From positions 1 through 62,994 of the forward strand of contig JAPPLM010000057.1 of the NCBI GenBank assembly GCA_028874195.1: a stretch of DNA of 62,994 bases, written 5' to 3'. Under the pieces are notes generated by a model that saw nothing but the letters and a program-made list of their open reading frames with translations, was not told the origin of the DNA and made no database searches. The DNA comes from Chloroflexota bacterium. Lineage in GTDB: Bacteria > Chloroflexota > UBA11872 > VXOZ01. A program made the position numbers and the translations under genes. This document shows positions 7,975 to 16,142 of this stretch, piece by piece; position 1 is the first letter of the stretch, and each line of letters begins with the position of its first letter.

Positions 7975-9191
7975 CAGAACGTGTGACTGAGAACCAACCA
8001 GCTTCCGCTACTACAGCAGAAAGCTCTCACGGATACAACCCTCAGTATTCGATGGCACCCTTCACCACATTCAGTTCTGTTACGCCCAAAACAGAATTGG
8101 AGGTGCTAAATCTAAACTGGCGGGAACAGGATCTACCGGAGCGTATTAGAACAAAGCATGTTCATCGGCTGCATCCATACTTAGGAAAATTTGTACCTCA
8201 GCTTGCCGAAATATTCTTGCGCAAGTATGAACCTGCCACAGTCTGCGACCCGTTCTGTGGGTCGGGCACGGCACTCGTTGAAGCAGTGGGTCTAGGGATA
8301 AATGCCGCCGGATGTGATATCTCTTCATTTAATACGCTCATGTCGCGGGTAAAAACCGACAAGTATGATCTTCAGCAGCTGGAGTTCGAGATCGGCGACA
8401 TTTTAAATAGGGTAGCGTCTACAAAACAGATGCGGCTACTTGAAGAGAAACCATCTTACCATTCTAGTGAGTACTTGAATTCGTGGTTTGCTCCTCCGGC
8501 TTTGAAATCGCTGATAGCTTACCGAGAGTTGATAGAAGACTACCAATATAGTGACGTACTTAGGCTTATCCTTTCTCGGTCTGCCCGGTCCGCGCGCCTT
8601 ACGACCCACTTCGATCTCGACTTCCCAAAGTACCCTCAGACTGAGCCATACTACTGCTATAAGCACAGGCGGACATGTAAGCCCACCGAAAACTCGGCTC
8701 AGTTCCTAAAGAGATACAGCAGGGATACCTTGAAGAGGATTCGTGAGTATTCAGCGGTTCGCAGAGATGTGTCGATTTCAATCATCAACGGTGATACCCG
8801 AAAGGTGCAATTTCCAGAGTGCGATCTGGTAGTTACTTCCCCACCGTATGTAGGCTTGATTGACTATCATGCCCAGCACAGGTACTCCTATGAATTATTG
8901 GGACTAGAGTGGAAAGCAAATGAAGAGATTGGAGCGGCAGAAAAAGGGGGCTCTCTTCGGGCTCAGGCGGAGTATGTAGACAGCATGGTCGAATCTTTTG
9001 AGAACGTTAAGAAGAGCCTTTCAAAGGAAGGGCGTATGGTGGTGATCGTAAATGATAAGCACGGCCTCTACGAAGAAATCCAAGATCGAGTCGGCATGCG
9101 TCTTGAAGCAAGGCTAGAGCGACACGTGAATAGAAGAACGGGAAGAAGAGCGGGCGATTTCTTTGAAAGTGTTCTAATTTGGACAAGCTAA
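7971..9191 (+). CDS. Type II DNA methyltransferase (N4-cytosine/N6-adenine)
   Basis: A 406-residue amino-methyltransferase. SAM motif I is DPFCGSGT (residues 93-100) and the catalytic motif IV is TSPPY (289-293), so motif I precedes motif IV by about 190 residues that may contain target recognition. The N-terminal RTKHVHRLHPYLGKFVPQL block is typical of a family of stand-alone type II modification enzymes. SPPY favours N4-cytosine but N6-adenine is possible. It is followed after 10 bases by a putative endonuclease, making a complete restriction-modification pair. The start at 7971 overlaps the flavoprotein stop as ATGA; an in-frame ATG at 7953 is also possible. Base composition is visibly richer in A and T than the genes on either side, suggesting horizontal acquisition. 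Confidence 0.9.
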   Translation: MTERVTENQPASATTAESSHGYNPQYSMAPFTTFSSVTPKTELEVLNLNWREQDLPERIRTKHVHRLHPYLGKFVPQLAEIFLRKYEPATVCDPFCGSGTALVEAVGLGINAAGCDISSFNTLMSRVKTDKYDLQQLEFEIGDILNRVASTKQMRLLEEKPSYHSSEYLNSWFAPPALKSLIAYRELIEDYQYSDVLRLILSRSARSARLTTHFDLDFPKYPQTEPYYCYKHRRTCKPTENSAQFLKRYSRDTLKRIREYSAVRRDVSISIINGDTRKVQFPECDLVVTSPPYVGLIDYHAQHRYSYELLGLEWKANEEIGAAEKGGSLRAQAEYVDSMVESFENVKKSLSKEGRMVVIVNDKHGLYEEIQDRVGMRLEARLERHVNRRTGRRAGDFFESVLIWTS

Positions 9192-9201
9192 GGACTACGA
9201 T

Positions 9202-9981
9202 TTGAATCCTGCGACAAAGAACGCAGTCATCAGTATATTGCGAGATTTCGCCACTAGCCAGTTACCGAAACTGACCAAATGGACGCTGTCAGATATCGGA
9301 CAAGCCTACCCTTTCCATCGACTCTTCTTTCCTGATAGAGAGATACTTGCTGCAAGAGTCGAAAGAAGCGTCGTCACATCAATGGGTACAACGCTCTACC
9401 CAAGTCTGGCCGAAGCGATATGTAAAGGACGATTTGATTGTGTACACGTTGAGCACCCCATAGAAGGCATGGTCAATGATGCGGCGATCAACATGATTGA
9501 GCAGATAGTCACCGAACTCCGCACATCTCCTAAGAAGCGTGAGTACCCTCGAAATCCAGACCACGACGCTGAATTGAGTGACATATTAAACTCAAGGGGC
9601 GGTGGTCAGGCATCTCGTTCGGTTACCGCCGATCTATACGTAGGAGACTTTGATTGTGGCCCTCTGTTCATTGAGCTAAAGAGCCCGCTTCCCAATCTCG
9701 ATGTTGCGGCGGAATCTAAAAGGAAACTCCTTTACTACCTAACTATTATGAATAGGCAAGGGAAGATCAATCCACAAGCTTTCTTGGGCCTAACGTACAA
9801 TCCTTTCATTACTCGAGAGCAATACGGGCACTCCTACACTAAGCAAATCATGGACATGCGTAAGCAGGTCCTGATTGGTAGCGAACTATGGGACTACTTA
9901 GGTGGTCCCGGAACCTATTCCGAGTTGTTGGCACTAATTGAGCAAGTCCGGCAGGAATTACCGGGTCTTGCAAACCTATAG
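9202..9981 (+). CDS. Type II restriction endonuclease, probably TdeIII-like
   Basis: A 259-residue protein immediately downstream of the DNA methyltransferase. TADLYVGDFDCGPLFIELKSP contains a PD-(D/E)xK-like core: an acidic residue (Asp144 or Asp149) then E158-L-K160. The overall layout, a helical N-terminal half then the catalytic strand and KSPLPN, recalls the TdeIII endonuclease family, but this was recognised by memory only and the target sequence should not be assumed. Start is TTG at 9202, supported by AAGGA about 8 bases upstream; no ATG or GTG nearby fits as well. Same AT-rich composition as the methyltransferase, supporting joint transfer. Confidence 0.75.
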   Translation: MNPATKNAVISILRDFATSQLPKLTKWTLSDIGQAYPFHRLFFPDREILAARVERSVVTSMGTTLYPSLAEAICKGRFDCVHVEHPIEGMVNDAAINMIEQIVTELRTSPKKREYPRNPDHDAELSDILNSRGGGQASRSVTADLYVGDFDCGPLFIELKSPLPNLDVAAESKRKLLYYLTIMNRQGKINPQAFLGLTYNPFITREQYGHSYTKQIMDMRKQVLIGSELWDYLGGPGTYSELLALIEQVRQELPGLANL

Positions 9982-10097
9982 CTTCACTCATTCCTAGGTT
10001 TGCCAACGCTCGAATTCTACTGTTTTCATATTGCTTGACCCAGCATCCAATCGCTCTGTTAAAAGTGCATAGACGCTTCTATGATTGGAGAAAGCCT

Positions 10098-11597
10098 GTG
10101 AAGGCATCGATTCGCTTGGACCTCGACCACCACGTTGGTGATATTGATCGGCGCATTTTCAGTGGGTTTGTAGAACACTTGGGCCGGGCAGTATACGAGG
10201 GGATCTTCGATCCGGCGAGTCCACTGAGCGATGCTAATGGCTTTCGCACGGACGTGGGCAAAGCGCTGCGAAAGCTGGGCATGCGTTTCATGCGGTATCC
10301 CGGCGGCAACTTTGTCAGCAACTACGACTGGCGCGATGGTGTAGGGCCGCTAGCAGAGCGTCCCGTGCGGGCGGACTTCGCATGGAAGAGCATCGAGCCG
10401 AACACGTTTGGGGTTGACGAATTCGTAAATTGGTGCCGCTGGATGGACATTGAGCCCATGATGGCGGTCAACCTTGGCACGCTGGGGCCGCGTGAAGCCG
10501 CAGAACTCGTCGAATATTGCAACTTTCCCGGTGGCACACACTGGTCCGATGCGAGACGACAGAACAGCAGCTCAAACCCACACGGCATCAACCTTTGGTG
10601 CCTGGGCAACGAGATGGACGGCCCGTGGCAGGCCGGCAACTGCACGGCCGCGGAATATGCGGCGAGAGCACAACAGGCGGGCCGCCTCATGAAGGGTATC
10701 GACTCATCCATAGAATTGGTTGCGTGCGGCTCCACCGGTCGTTACATGGATACCTACTTGGAATGGGACCGCGTTGTACTGGAGACCTGCTGGGACGACG
10801 TTGACTACATATCTGCCCACCGGTACAGCCGCAATTCCCAGGATGATAGCGCGTGGTTCCTGGCTGAAGGCGTGGAAATAGACCGGGTCTTGAGCGATTA
10901 CGCCGGTCTGCTGGCCTATGTGCGCGGCGTCAAGAGAAGCGACAAAAAGGTCTACGTTTCTTTCGATGAGTGGAATGTCTGGTACAAGGACCGCATGATA
11001 GATGGCGCGTGGTCACGGGCGCCGCACCTGCTCGAAGAAATTTACAATCTTGAGGATGCGCTGGTCTGCGCGCAGTTCTTAAATAGCTTTCTGCGCCACG
11101 CCGATATCGTGAAGATTGCGTGCCTTGCGCAAATCGTCAACGTCATCGCACCCATTCTTACAAAGCCCGACGGCATGCTCATTCAGAGCATCTACTATCC
11201 GTTCCAGCTCTTTTCACAGCATGCAAGCGGGGTATCGCTTAGACCGATTGTGGATGGTCCGACGCATACTGCTGGTGTCAGAGGTGAGGTGCCAATGTTG
11301 GACGTTTCAGCAAGCTATGACCCTCAATGTGAATCCATAAGTGTGTTCGTTGTCAACAGAAGCCTCACGGAGGATATTGAAGCTCAGGTTTCAGTGGGTG
11401 GTCTGCGAGCAAAGCCGGACATAGAGACCATCATGCTCACTGGCGACGACCCCAAGGCTCACAACACGTGGGAAAGACCGGACGTAATCAGTCCTAATTC
11501 TGGCACCGCTACCAGAGGCGCGAACGGTCAAGTGTTCCTGAAAGTGCCGTCGCTTGGGCTGACTGTTGCCCGCGTGCAGCTAGAACAGCGGGACTAG
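10098..11597 (+). CDS. GH51 alpha-L-arabinofuranosidase
   Basis: A 499-residue glycoside hydrolase family 51 enzyme that removes arabinofuranosyl residues from arabinan or arabinoxylan oligosaccharides. The acid/base Glu is in WCLGNEMDG (about residue 172) and the nucleophile Glu in VSFDEWNVWY (about 291); RYPGGNF near residue 67 and the C-terminal beta-sandwich are also typical. No signal peptide is seen, so it is intracellular and would act on imported oligosaccharides. GTG at 10098 is the preferred start (GGAG 8 bases upstream); an in-frame TTG at 10035 is less likely. It is monocistronic, following the restriction-modification pair and convergent with the ABC exporter gene. Confidence 0.92.
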   Translation: MKASIRLDLDHHVGDIDRRIFSGFVEHLGRAVYEGIFDPASPLSDANGFRTDVGKALRKLGMRFMRYPGGNFVSNYDWRDGVGPLAERPVRADFAWKSIEPNTFGVDEFVNWCRWMDIEPMMAVNLGTLGPREAAELVEYCNFPGGTHWSDARRQNSSSNPHGINLWCLGNEMDGPWQAGNCTAAEYAARAQQAGRLMKGIDSSIELVACGSTGRYMDTYLEWDRVVLETCWDDVDYISAHRYSRNSQDDSAWFLAEGVEIDRVLSDYAGLLAYVRGVKRSDKKVYVSFDEWNVWYKDRMIDGAWSRAPHLLEEIYNLEDALVCAQFLNSFLRHADIVKIACLAQIVNVIAPILTKPDGMLIQSIYYPFQLFSQHASGVSLRPIVDGPTHTAGVRGEVPMLDVSASYDPQCESISVFVVNRSLTEDIEAQVSVGGLRAKPDIETIMLTGDDPKAHNTWERPDVISPNSGTATRGANGQVFLKVPSLGLTVARVQLEQRD

Positions 11598-11697
11598 CTG
11601 CACATACATGAGCGCTACTTTAACGCAGTGGCCTTCAGTACTCTGGCTTAAACGCGGATATCGGGATTCTTCTAGCCCTCTTGATTCGATAGCGAGA

Positions 11698-13506
11698 TTA
11701 CTCTCGATACCACGATGCCTGTTTGCTGTAGAGATCGGCGTACGTGCCGCCCTGAGCCATGAGTTCTGCGTGGCTTCCCTCTTCAGCAATCGCGCCGTCT
11801 TCCAGCACGATTATGCGGTCAGCCATGCGGACTGTTGAAAAACGGTGGCTGATCAGGATCGTGCTGCGGCCCTGGGTGAGTTCTCTGAACTTCTGATAGA
11901 CTTCGTACTCTGCCTGTACATCGAGTGCGGCCGTGGGCTCATCCAGAATGAGAATTTGAGCGTCCCGGAAGAATGCGCGCGCCAGTGCCAACTTCTGCCA
12001 CTCGCCGATTGAGAGTTCCGCCCCTTCCTCAAACTCTCTTCCCAGTTGATTATCGTAGCCCTTTGGCAGCCGGGCAATCACTTCATCGGCGCCGCCCTGC
12101 TCAGCGGCTTGAACTATTGCTGATCGGTCATCCATGCGTGCCAGGTTGGCAATGCTGATATTCTGTGCCGCCGTGAGATGAAAACGGGCATAGTCCTGAA
12201 AAATTGCAGTGATATTCTCGCGTAGGTTTCCTAGGTCATGCTCCCGCAAATCAGTGCCGTCCAAGAGAATAGCCCCTTGTGCAGGGTCGTAGAGGCGGCA
12301 AAGTAGCTTGACCAGCGTGGTCTTGCCAGCCCCGTTGTGCCCCACCAAGGCGACACTCTCTCCCTGTCCCACGCGAAAACTCACATTTTCCAGCACCTTC
12401 CGCTCTGTGCCCGGATATGTGAATGAGACATTCCTTACCTCAATCCCTTTGCGCAGCGGCTTTGGCACGCGTTTGCCCACGCCCTCCGAAACGGGCATTT
12501 GCGGCTCTAGGTCCAGAAAGTCCAGGAGATGAGAGACATGAAGTTGACACGTATGCACGGTGCCAGCGGTTTGTAACAGCCGGTAAAACGTCTGCTGCAC
12601 TAGGAAGATGACCCCAACATAGAGCACGAGGTTGCCGGGCTCGATTTCTCCAAGAGCTGCTCGCCACACCGTGTAAATAAGGACGGCTCCCGCCGTTGCC
12701 GGGGATATCAAAGTGAGCAGTGTTACAATTCTTGCCTGGCGGCGGCGGAAACTCTGCACGAGCTTGTAGGACTGCTGGAACAGCTCCCGATATGAATCGA
12801 TAAAGAACCCGCCAAGTCCAAAGAGACGAACTTCCTTGGCCGCGTCCTGGGTGGTGAGCACCTGCGCGTAGTAGTCCAGCTTGCGCTGGTAGGGTGCCTG
12901 CGAGCGAAACACGGTTGTACTCTCCACTCCCGTTCTCAAGTACGCAAGGTAGGATGGAATGGTAGCGAGAAACACAACGACTGCGGCTAAGGGGTGCAGT
13001 TGCGAAAGAGTGCCAAACAGCAATACCACCACCACGATGTAGGCCAGCATATTCTTTGTCGCCATAAAGAGCCGCTGCGCCCACGTGTCGGTTGCCTGCC
13101 GTGCGGTCTGCAACTGGTCGTAGAACTTAGATGACTCAAATAGCGTTAGGTCCTGGATAGATACTGCCTTCTCCATGAGTCTCATCTGCAAGGCGAACTG
13201 CAAGCGATCAATCTGACCGGGTGTGACGATTTCATATGCCCACGAGGATAGATAGCTACTCAAACGGTATATGACAAGCAGCAATGCCACGAGAATTGCC
13301 ATTTCTACCTGTTGGGCGATTACGGCGTCTACCAGGAACTTCATAAACCATACGCTGAGTGGTTCGAGCGTGGCCATGAGGAGGTCGAGCACTATCTCCA
13401 CGGCGGTGTGGCCGGGTGCAGCGGCAATGAACAGCCGCATGCTCGGCACGATGCGACCGTACTCCCCGAGGAAACTCTTTAGTTGTTCACGATTGATTTT
13501 CAGCAT
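11698..13506 (-). CDS. ABC exporter, fused membrane and ATPase domains
   Basis: A 602-residue half-transporter of the type IV (MsbA/LmrA-like) exporter fold. Six membrane helices lie within residues 25-310; the ATPase follows with Walker A GHNGAGKTT (389-397), Walker B ILILDEPTAALD (519-529) and the H-loop in SHRFST. The signature reads LSIGEWQ (499-504) where LSGGQ or LSGGEWQ is usual, so the third-position Gly is Ile. It has no partner half-transporter here and probably homodimerises. Substrate is unknown (lipid, peptide or drug). The upstream region contains a 9-base inverted repeat and AT-rich promoter-like sequence, indicating regulation. Confidence 0.9.
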   Translation of the reverse strand: MLKINREQLKSFLGEYGRIVPSMRLFIAAAPGHTAVEIVLDLLMATLEPLSVWFMKFLVDAVIAQQVEMAILVALLLVIYRLSSYLSSWAYEIVTPGQIDRLQFALQMRLMEKAVSIQDLTLFESSKFYDQLQTARQATDTWAQRLFMATKNMLAYIVVVVLLFGTLSQLHPLAAVVVFLATIPSYLAYLRTGVESTTVFRSQAPYQRKLDYYAQVLTTQDAAKEVRLFGLGGFFIDSYRELFQQSYKLVQSFRRRQARIVTLLTLISPATAGAVLIYTVWRAALGEIEPGNLVLYVGVIFLVQQTFYRLLQTAGTVHTCQLHVSHLLDFLDLEPQMPVSEGVGKRVPKPLRKGIEVRNVSFTYPGTERKVLENVSFRVGQGESVALVGHNGAGKTTLVKLLCRLYDPAQGAILLDGTDLREHDLGNLRENITAIFQDYARFHLTAAQNISIANLARMDDRSAIVQAAEQGGADEVIARLPKGYDNQLGREFEEGAELSIGEWQKLALARAFFRDAQILILDEPTAALDVQAEYEVYQKFRELTQGRSTILISHRFSTVRMADRIIVLEDGAIAEEGSHAELMAQGGTYADLYSKQASWYRE

Positions 13507-13542
13507 AGCCGTTTACTGTTTCGGAAAGTGAACGAGAATACA

Positions 13543-13576
13543 CTTAACATAAGTATAAGAACAAGGATATGTTAAG
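13543..13576 (-). promoter_or_regulatory. Inverted-repeat operator candidate before the ABC exporter
   Basis: CTTAACATA (13543-13551) and TATGTTAAG (13568-13576) are perfect inverse complements separated by 16 bases. A smaller ACTTA-aca-TAAGT dyad is nested in the left arm, and TAAG recurs between the arms. On the minus strand the right arm overlaps a TTAACA-17-TTATGT promoter-like pair about 60 bases from the exporter start. The region also lies upstream of the divergent cyclophilin-like gene. Confidence 0.4.
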
Positions 13577-13755
13577 CCAACGCTTAGATCGAGCGAGGAT
13601 TGAGATCCTTGGCTTTTGACTTGGCACCGGCGCCATGTGAAGCTACGGTCGTGCTCTCACCCACCCAACGACGAGAGCGTGGCGCTTGCCAATCCCCGCC
13701 TTCTCATGATACAGAAGGAGTGCGAGTTTGCAACGAACCGCAAATTGAGGACACG

Positions 13756-14130
13756 ATGACAAGACGAATACGCATCCGCTGCGGCGATGTGGAAGCAGCG
13801 GCGACGCTCAATGACTCAAGCACCGCCCAGGCGATTTGGGAAGCGCTGCCCATCGAAGGCGACGCCAACGTCTGGGGTGATGAAATCTACTTCCGCATCC
13901 CCGTGTCGCTTGCAGAAGACGATGCTCAAGAAGTGGTCGAGCTTGGCGATCTTGGATATTGGCCGCCGGGCAATGCCTTCTGTATCTTCTACGGGCCGAC
14001 GCCCATGAGCCGCGGCAGCGAGATTCGGCCTGCTTCGCCGGTAAACGTCTTCGGCCGCATAGAAGGTGATCCATTGGTTTTCAAAGGCGCAACGAGCGGC
14101 GCGACAATCATAATCGAGCGCATTGAATAG
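13756..14130 (+). CDS. Cyclophilin-like fold protein (TM1367-type)
   Basis: A 124-residue protein resembling the small cyclophilin-fold family typified by TM1367 (Cyclophil_like). Marks include TAQAIWEALPI, WGDEIYF, LGYWPPGNAFCIFYGPTP and the closing NVFGRIEGD. Members are of uncertain role; peptidyl-prolyl isomerase activity has not generally been shown and substrate binding in small-molecule metabolism is suspected. ATG at 13756 is chosen because GAGG precedes it by 5 bases; the longer frame to 13600 has no family-like sequence. The HTH-hydrolase gene follows after 50 bases in the same direction. Confidence 0.8.
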   Translation: MTRRIRIRCGDVEAAATLNDSSTAQAIWEALPIEGDANVWGDEIYFRIPVSLAEDDAQEVVELGDLGYWPPGNAFCIFYGPTPMSRGSEIRPASPVNVFGRIEGDPLVFKGATSGATIIIERIE

Positions 14131-14180
14131 GCGCAGAGATTCTTTGTGGAATGAGTGCATGAGCATCAGGAGTAGTCGGC

Positions 14181-15014
14181 ATGGCGTATGCATTGGAAGA
14201 TGAATTTGGCGACATCATCGGTAAGGCGCGGCGGGGACTGGGGTTGAGTGTAGCCGCTGTGGCTGATCAGGTTGGTGTCAGCGCGGGCGACATTGAAAAG
14301 ATGGAGAGCTATGAACTTACGCCGGATCAGGCGGGCATTGGCCGTCTTGCGTGCGTTTTGGGCCTGGACAGCGACCGCCTCGGCGCCATTGCGCGCGAAG
14401 AGTGGGAGCCGAAACCCTGCGACTTTGCAGCCGCCGAAAGTGTCGGTATAGAACGCTTCCTCGTCGAGGAATACAACGCGAATGTTTACTTGCTGGTCAA
14501 CAGAGACACCAATACCGCGCTACTCATAGATGCCGGCGGCCTCGGTGACGAGGTCGTGCGCCATGTCCAGCAGACCGGCTTGCGCTTGCTGGCCGTCCTG
14601 ATTACCCACGGGCACAGCGACCATACGGACTGGGTAAGCGCCATTCGCAGCAAGACCGGAGCAGACGCCTACGTGCATGCTGCCGACATAGCCATTAACC
14701 AGCGCAAGCTGGGGGCCGACGTGAACTCGCTGCAAGGGGGCGAAACCTTGGAGTTCGAAGGTTTCAGCGTGAATGTGGTGCCGACTCCCGGTCACACGGC
14801 GGGGAGCGTCATGTACGTGATCGGAGCTGCCGCTTTTCTCGGCGACACTTTGTTTGCCGGTTCAATGGGACGGTGCAGTCTTAGCTATACCAATATGCTG
14901 GAGACTATACGCGAGCAGATTCTCGCATTGCCCGCTGCTACAAAGTTGCTGCCGGGACACGGTCCGGCAACGACCGTACAGGAAGAGCGCGCGCATAACC
15001 CCTTCCATGGCTGA
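14181..15014 (+). CDS. Fusion of XRE-type helix-turn-helix domain to metallo-beta-lactamase hydrolase
   Basis: A 277-residue protein with two parts. Residues 8-70 form an XRE-like helix-turn-helix (LSVAAVADQVGVSAGDIEKME, split here as two helices around VGVSAGD). Residues 85-277 are a glyoxalase-II-like metallo-beta-lactamase domain with all metal ligands visible: HGHSDH (His143, His145, Asp147, His148), His205 in PTPGHTAGS, Asp222 in LGDTLF and His260 in LPGHGP. The hydrolase should therefore be active, on a thioester or similar substrate. The HTH may bind DNA or mediate protein contacts. A regulator sensing its own substrate is one reading, but it is inference. It ends near a 358-base gap before a Crp/Fnr gene. 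Confidence 0.85.
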   Translation: MAYALEDEFGDIIGKARRGLGLSVAAVADQVGVSAGDIEKMESYELTPDQAGIGRLACVLGLDSDRLGAIAREEWEPKPCDFAAAESVGIERFLVEEYNANVYLLVNRDTNTALLIDAGGLGDEVVRHVQQTGLRLLAVLITHGHSDHTDWVSAIRSKTGADAYVHAADIAINQRKLGADVNSLQGGETLEFEGFSVNVVPTPGHTAGSVMYVIGAAAFLGDTLFAGSMGRCSLSYTNMLETIREQILALPAATKLLPGHGPATTVQEERAHNPFHG

Positions 15015-15372
15015 ATCGGCTGGGGGGTGTCCCAACAGCATTGGGCATTGAGCTGGCCAATACTACAACCACCGTTAAATCTCTATGTGGAGGCGGAGGG
15101 TGCCAATCCGCCTGACCGGCGCGGCCCGAGGGTTGTGTCAGTCTCGACGATGGGATAGCGGCAACTCTCTCCATGTGCCGGCTCGCAGGCGTGTACGGAA
15201 ACACGAGCTGTCTCATGGCTTATTGGCCCCTGCACGAGCGATCCGCCAATAATCCCGTAATGTAGGCTCCCGTACAAAACCAAATCACAGTGGGTGCTAT
15301 GCTCAAAATAGGAAAACTCATGCAAGTCAGGGCAGTGCGAATCTCTGCCTGCCACAAAATGGAAGGGGCCGC
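15015..15372. other. Intergenic region before the Crp/Fnr gene
   Basis: No gene is recognisable in these 358 bases. A short CCCAA/TTGGG hairpin occurs at about 15033-15047 without a T-run, so it is not a convincing terminator. The rest presumably carries the promoter of the Crp/Fnr regulator; no clear -35/-10 pair stands out. Confidence 0.4.
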
Positions 15373-16137
15373 ATGAGGAACATCCAGGCATCCACGCGCA
15401 GGACGAACCTGCGTCCACACCGTCAGGACAACGGTCGGCTGGCTCTCTACAGCCATACCCTTTCCTGCATCTCCAAGTTAGAGATCTTTGCGGAGCTCTT
15501 GCCCCACGAAATCAGCGAGATCGATCATGCGAGCGCGACCGTAAAGATCGGCAAGGGCGGAGTGATCTACGCGCAGGAAGAGAGCCGCGAGGTGCTCTTT
15601 CTCATCAAAGAAGGCCGTGTCCAGCTCTACCGCATTTCGTTTGAAGGGCGCAAGCTTGTGCTGGCTATGCTCGGGCCGGATATGTTCTTTGGCGAGATGC
15701 CGCTCTTTGGGCAGGCTATGGGTGATTCGGTGGCTCAAGCCGTGGACGACACGACGCTATGCACGCTCGGACGTGCCGAAGTGGAGCGAATTCTGGTGAC
15801 TTATCCCCGGATCGGCCTGCGCCTTATTCAGGTGCTCAACGAGCGGCTTCAGGATGCTGAGGAGCGCCTGCATGAGAGCGCGTTCATGACGATGCCTGCC
15901 CGCACTGCCGCGCTGATCTTGCGCCTCGCGGAGGATTCCGATGAAGTGCACGGCCTTACCCACCAGGACTTGGCGGACATGCTCGGTGTCTATCGTGAAA
16001 CCGTGACTGCGACACTGGACAAGCTGAAGCATGACGATCTGCTGGAGATCGGCCGCAAGCGGATTACATTGACCAATCGCTCCGCTCTCGAAGACCTCGT
16101 ACAGGGTTCTGCAAGCACCCCATTGCAAGGAGAGTAA
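15373..16137 (+). CDS. Crp/Fnr-family transcription regulator
   Basis: A 254-residue regulator: cyclic-nucleotide-binding-like beta-roll at about residues 35-150 (GGVIYAQEE, LFLIKEGRVQLYR, GPDMFFGEMPLFGQ), a long dimerisation helix and a C-terminal winged helix (LTHQDLADMLGVYRETVTATLDKL in two helices). There is no N-terminal Fnr cysteine cluster and the GEMPLF stretch lacks the full cAMP-contact set, so the effector is unknown. The DUF3179 lipoprotein gene starts 5 bases after its stop, making the pair an operon. The first 25 residues are not family-like and a later start is possible. Confidence 0.85.
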   Translation: MRNIQASTRRTNLRPHRQDNGRLALYSHTLSCISKLEIFAELLPHEISEIDHASATVKIGKGGVIYAQEESREVLFLIKEGRVQLYRISFEGRKLVLAMLGPDMFFGEMPLFGQAMGDSVAQAVDDTTLCTLGRAEVERILVTYPRIGLRLIQVLNERLQDAEERLHESAFMTMPARTAALILRLAEDSDEVHGLTHQDLADMLGVYRETVTATLDKLKHDDLLEIGRKRITLTNRSALEDLVQGSASTPLQGE

Positions 16138-16142
16138 CTCGC

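Noticed and set aside
9982-10097. Direct repeats bordering the restriction-modification pair
   Set aside because: I looked for matching sequences next to 7971 and 9981 and saw none, so no mobile-element boundary is claimed.
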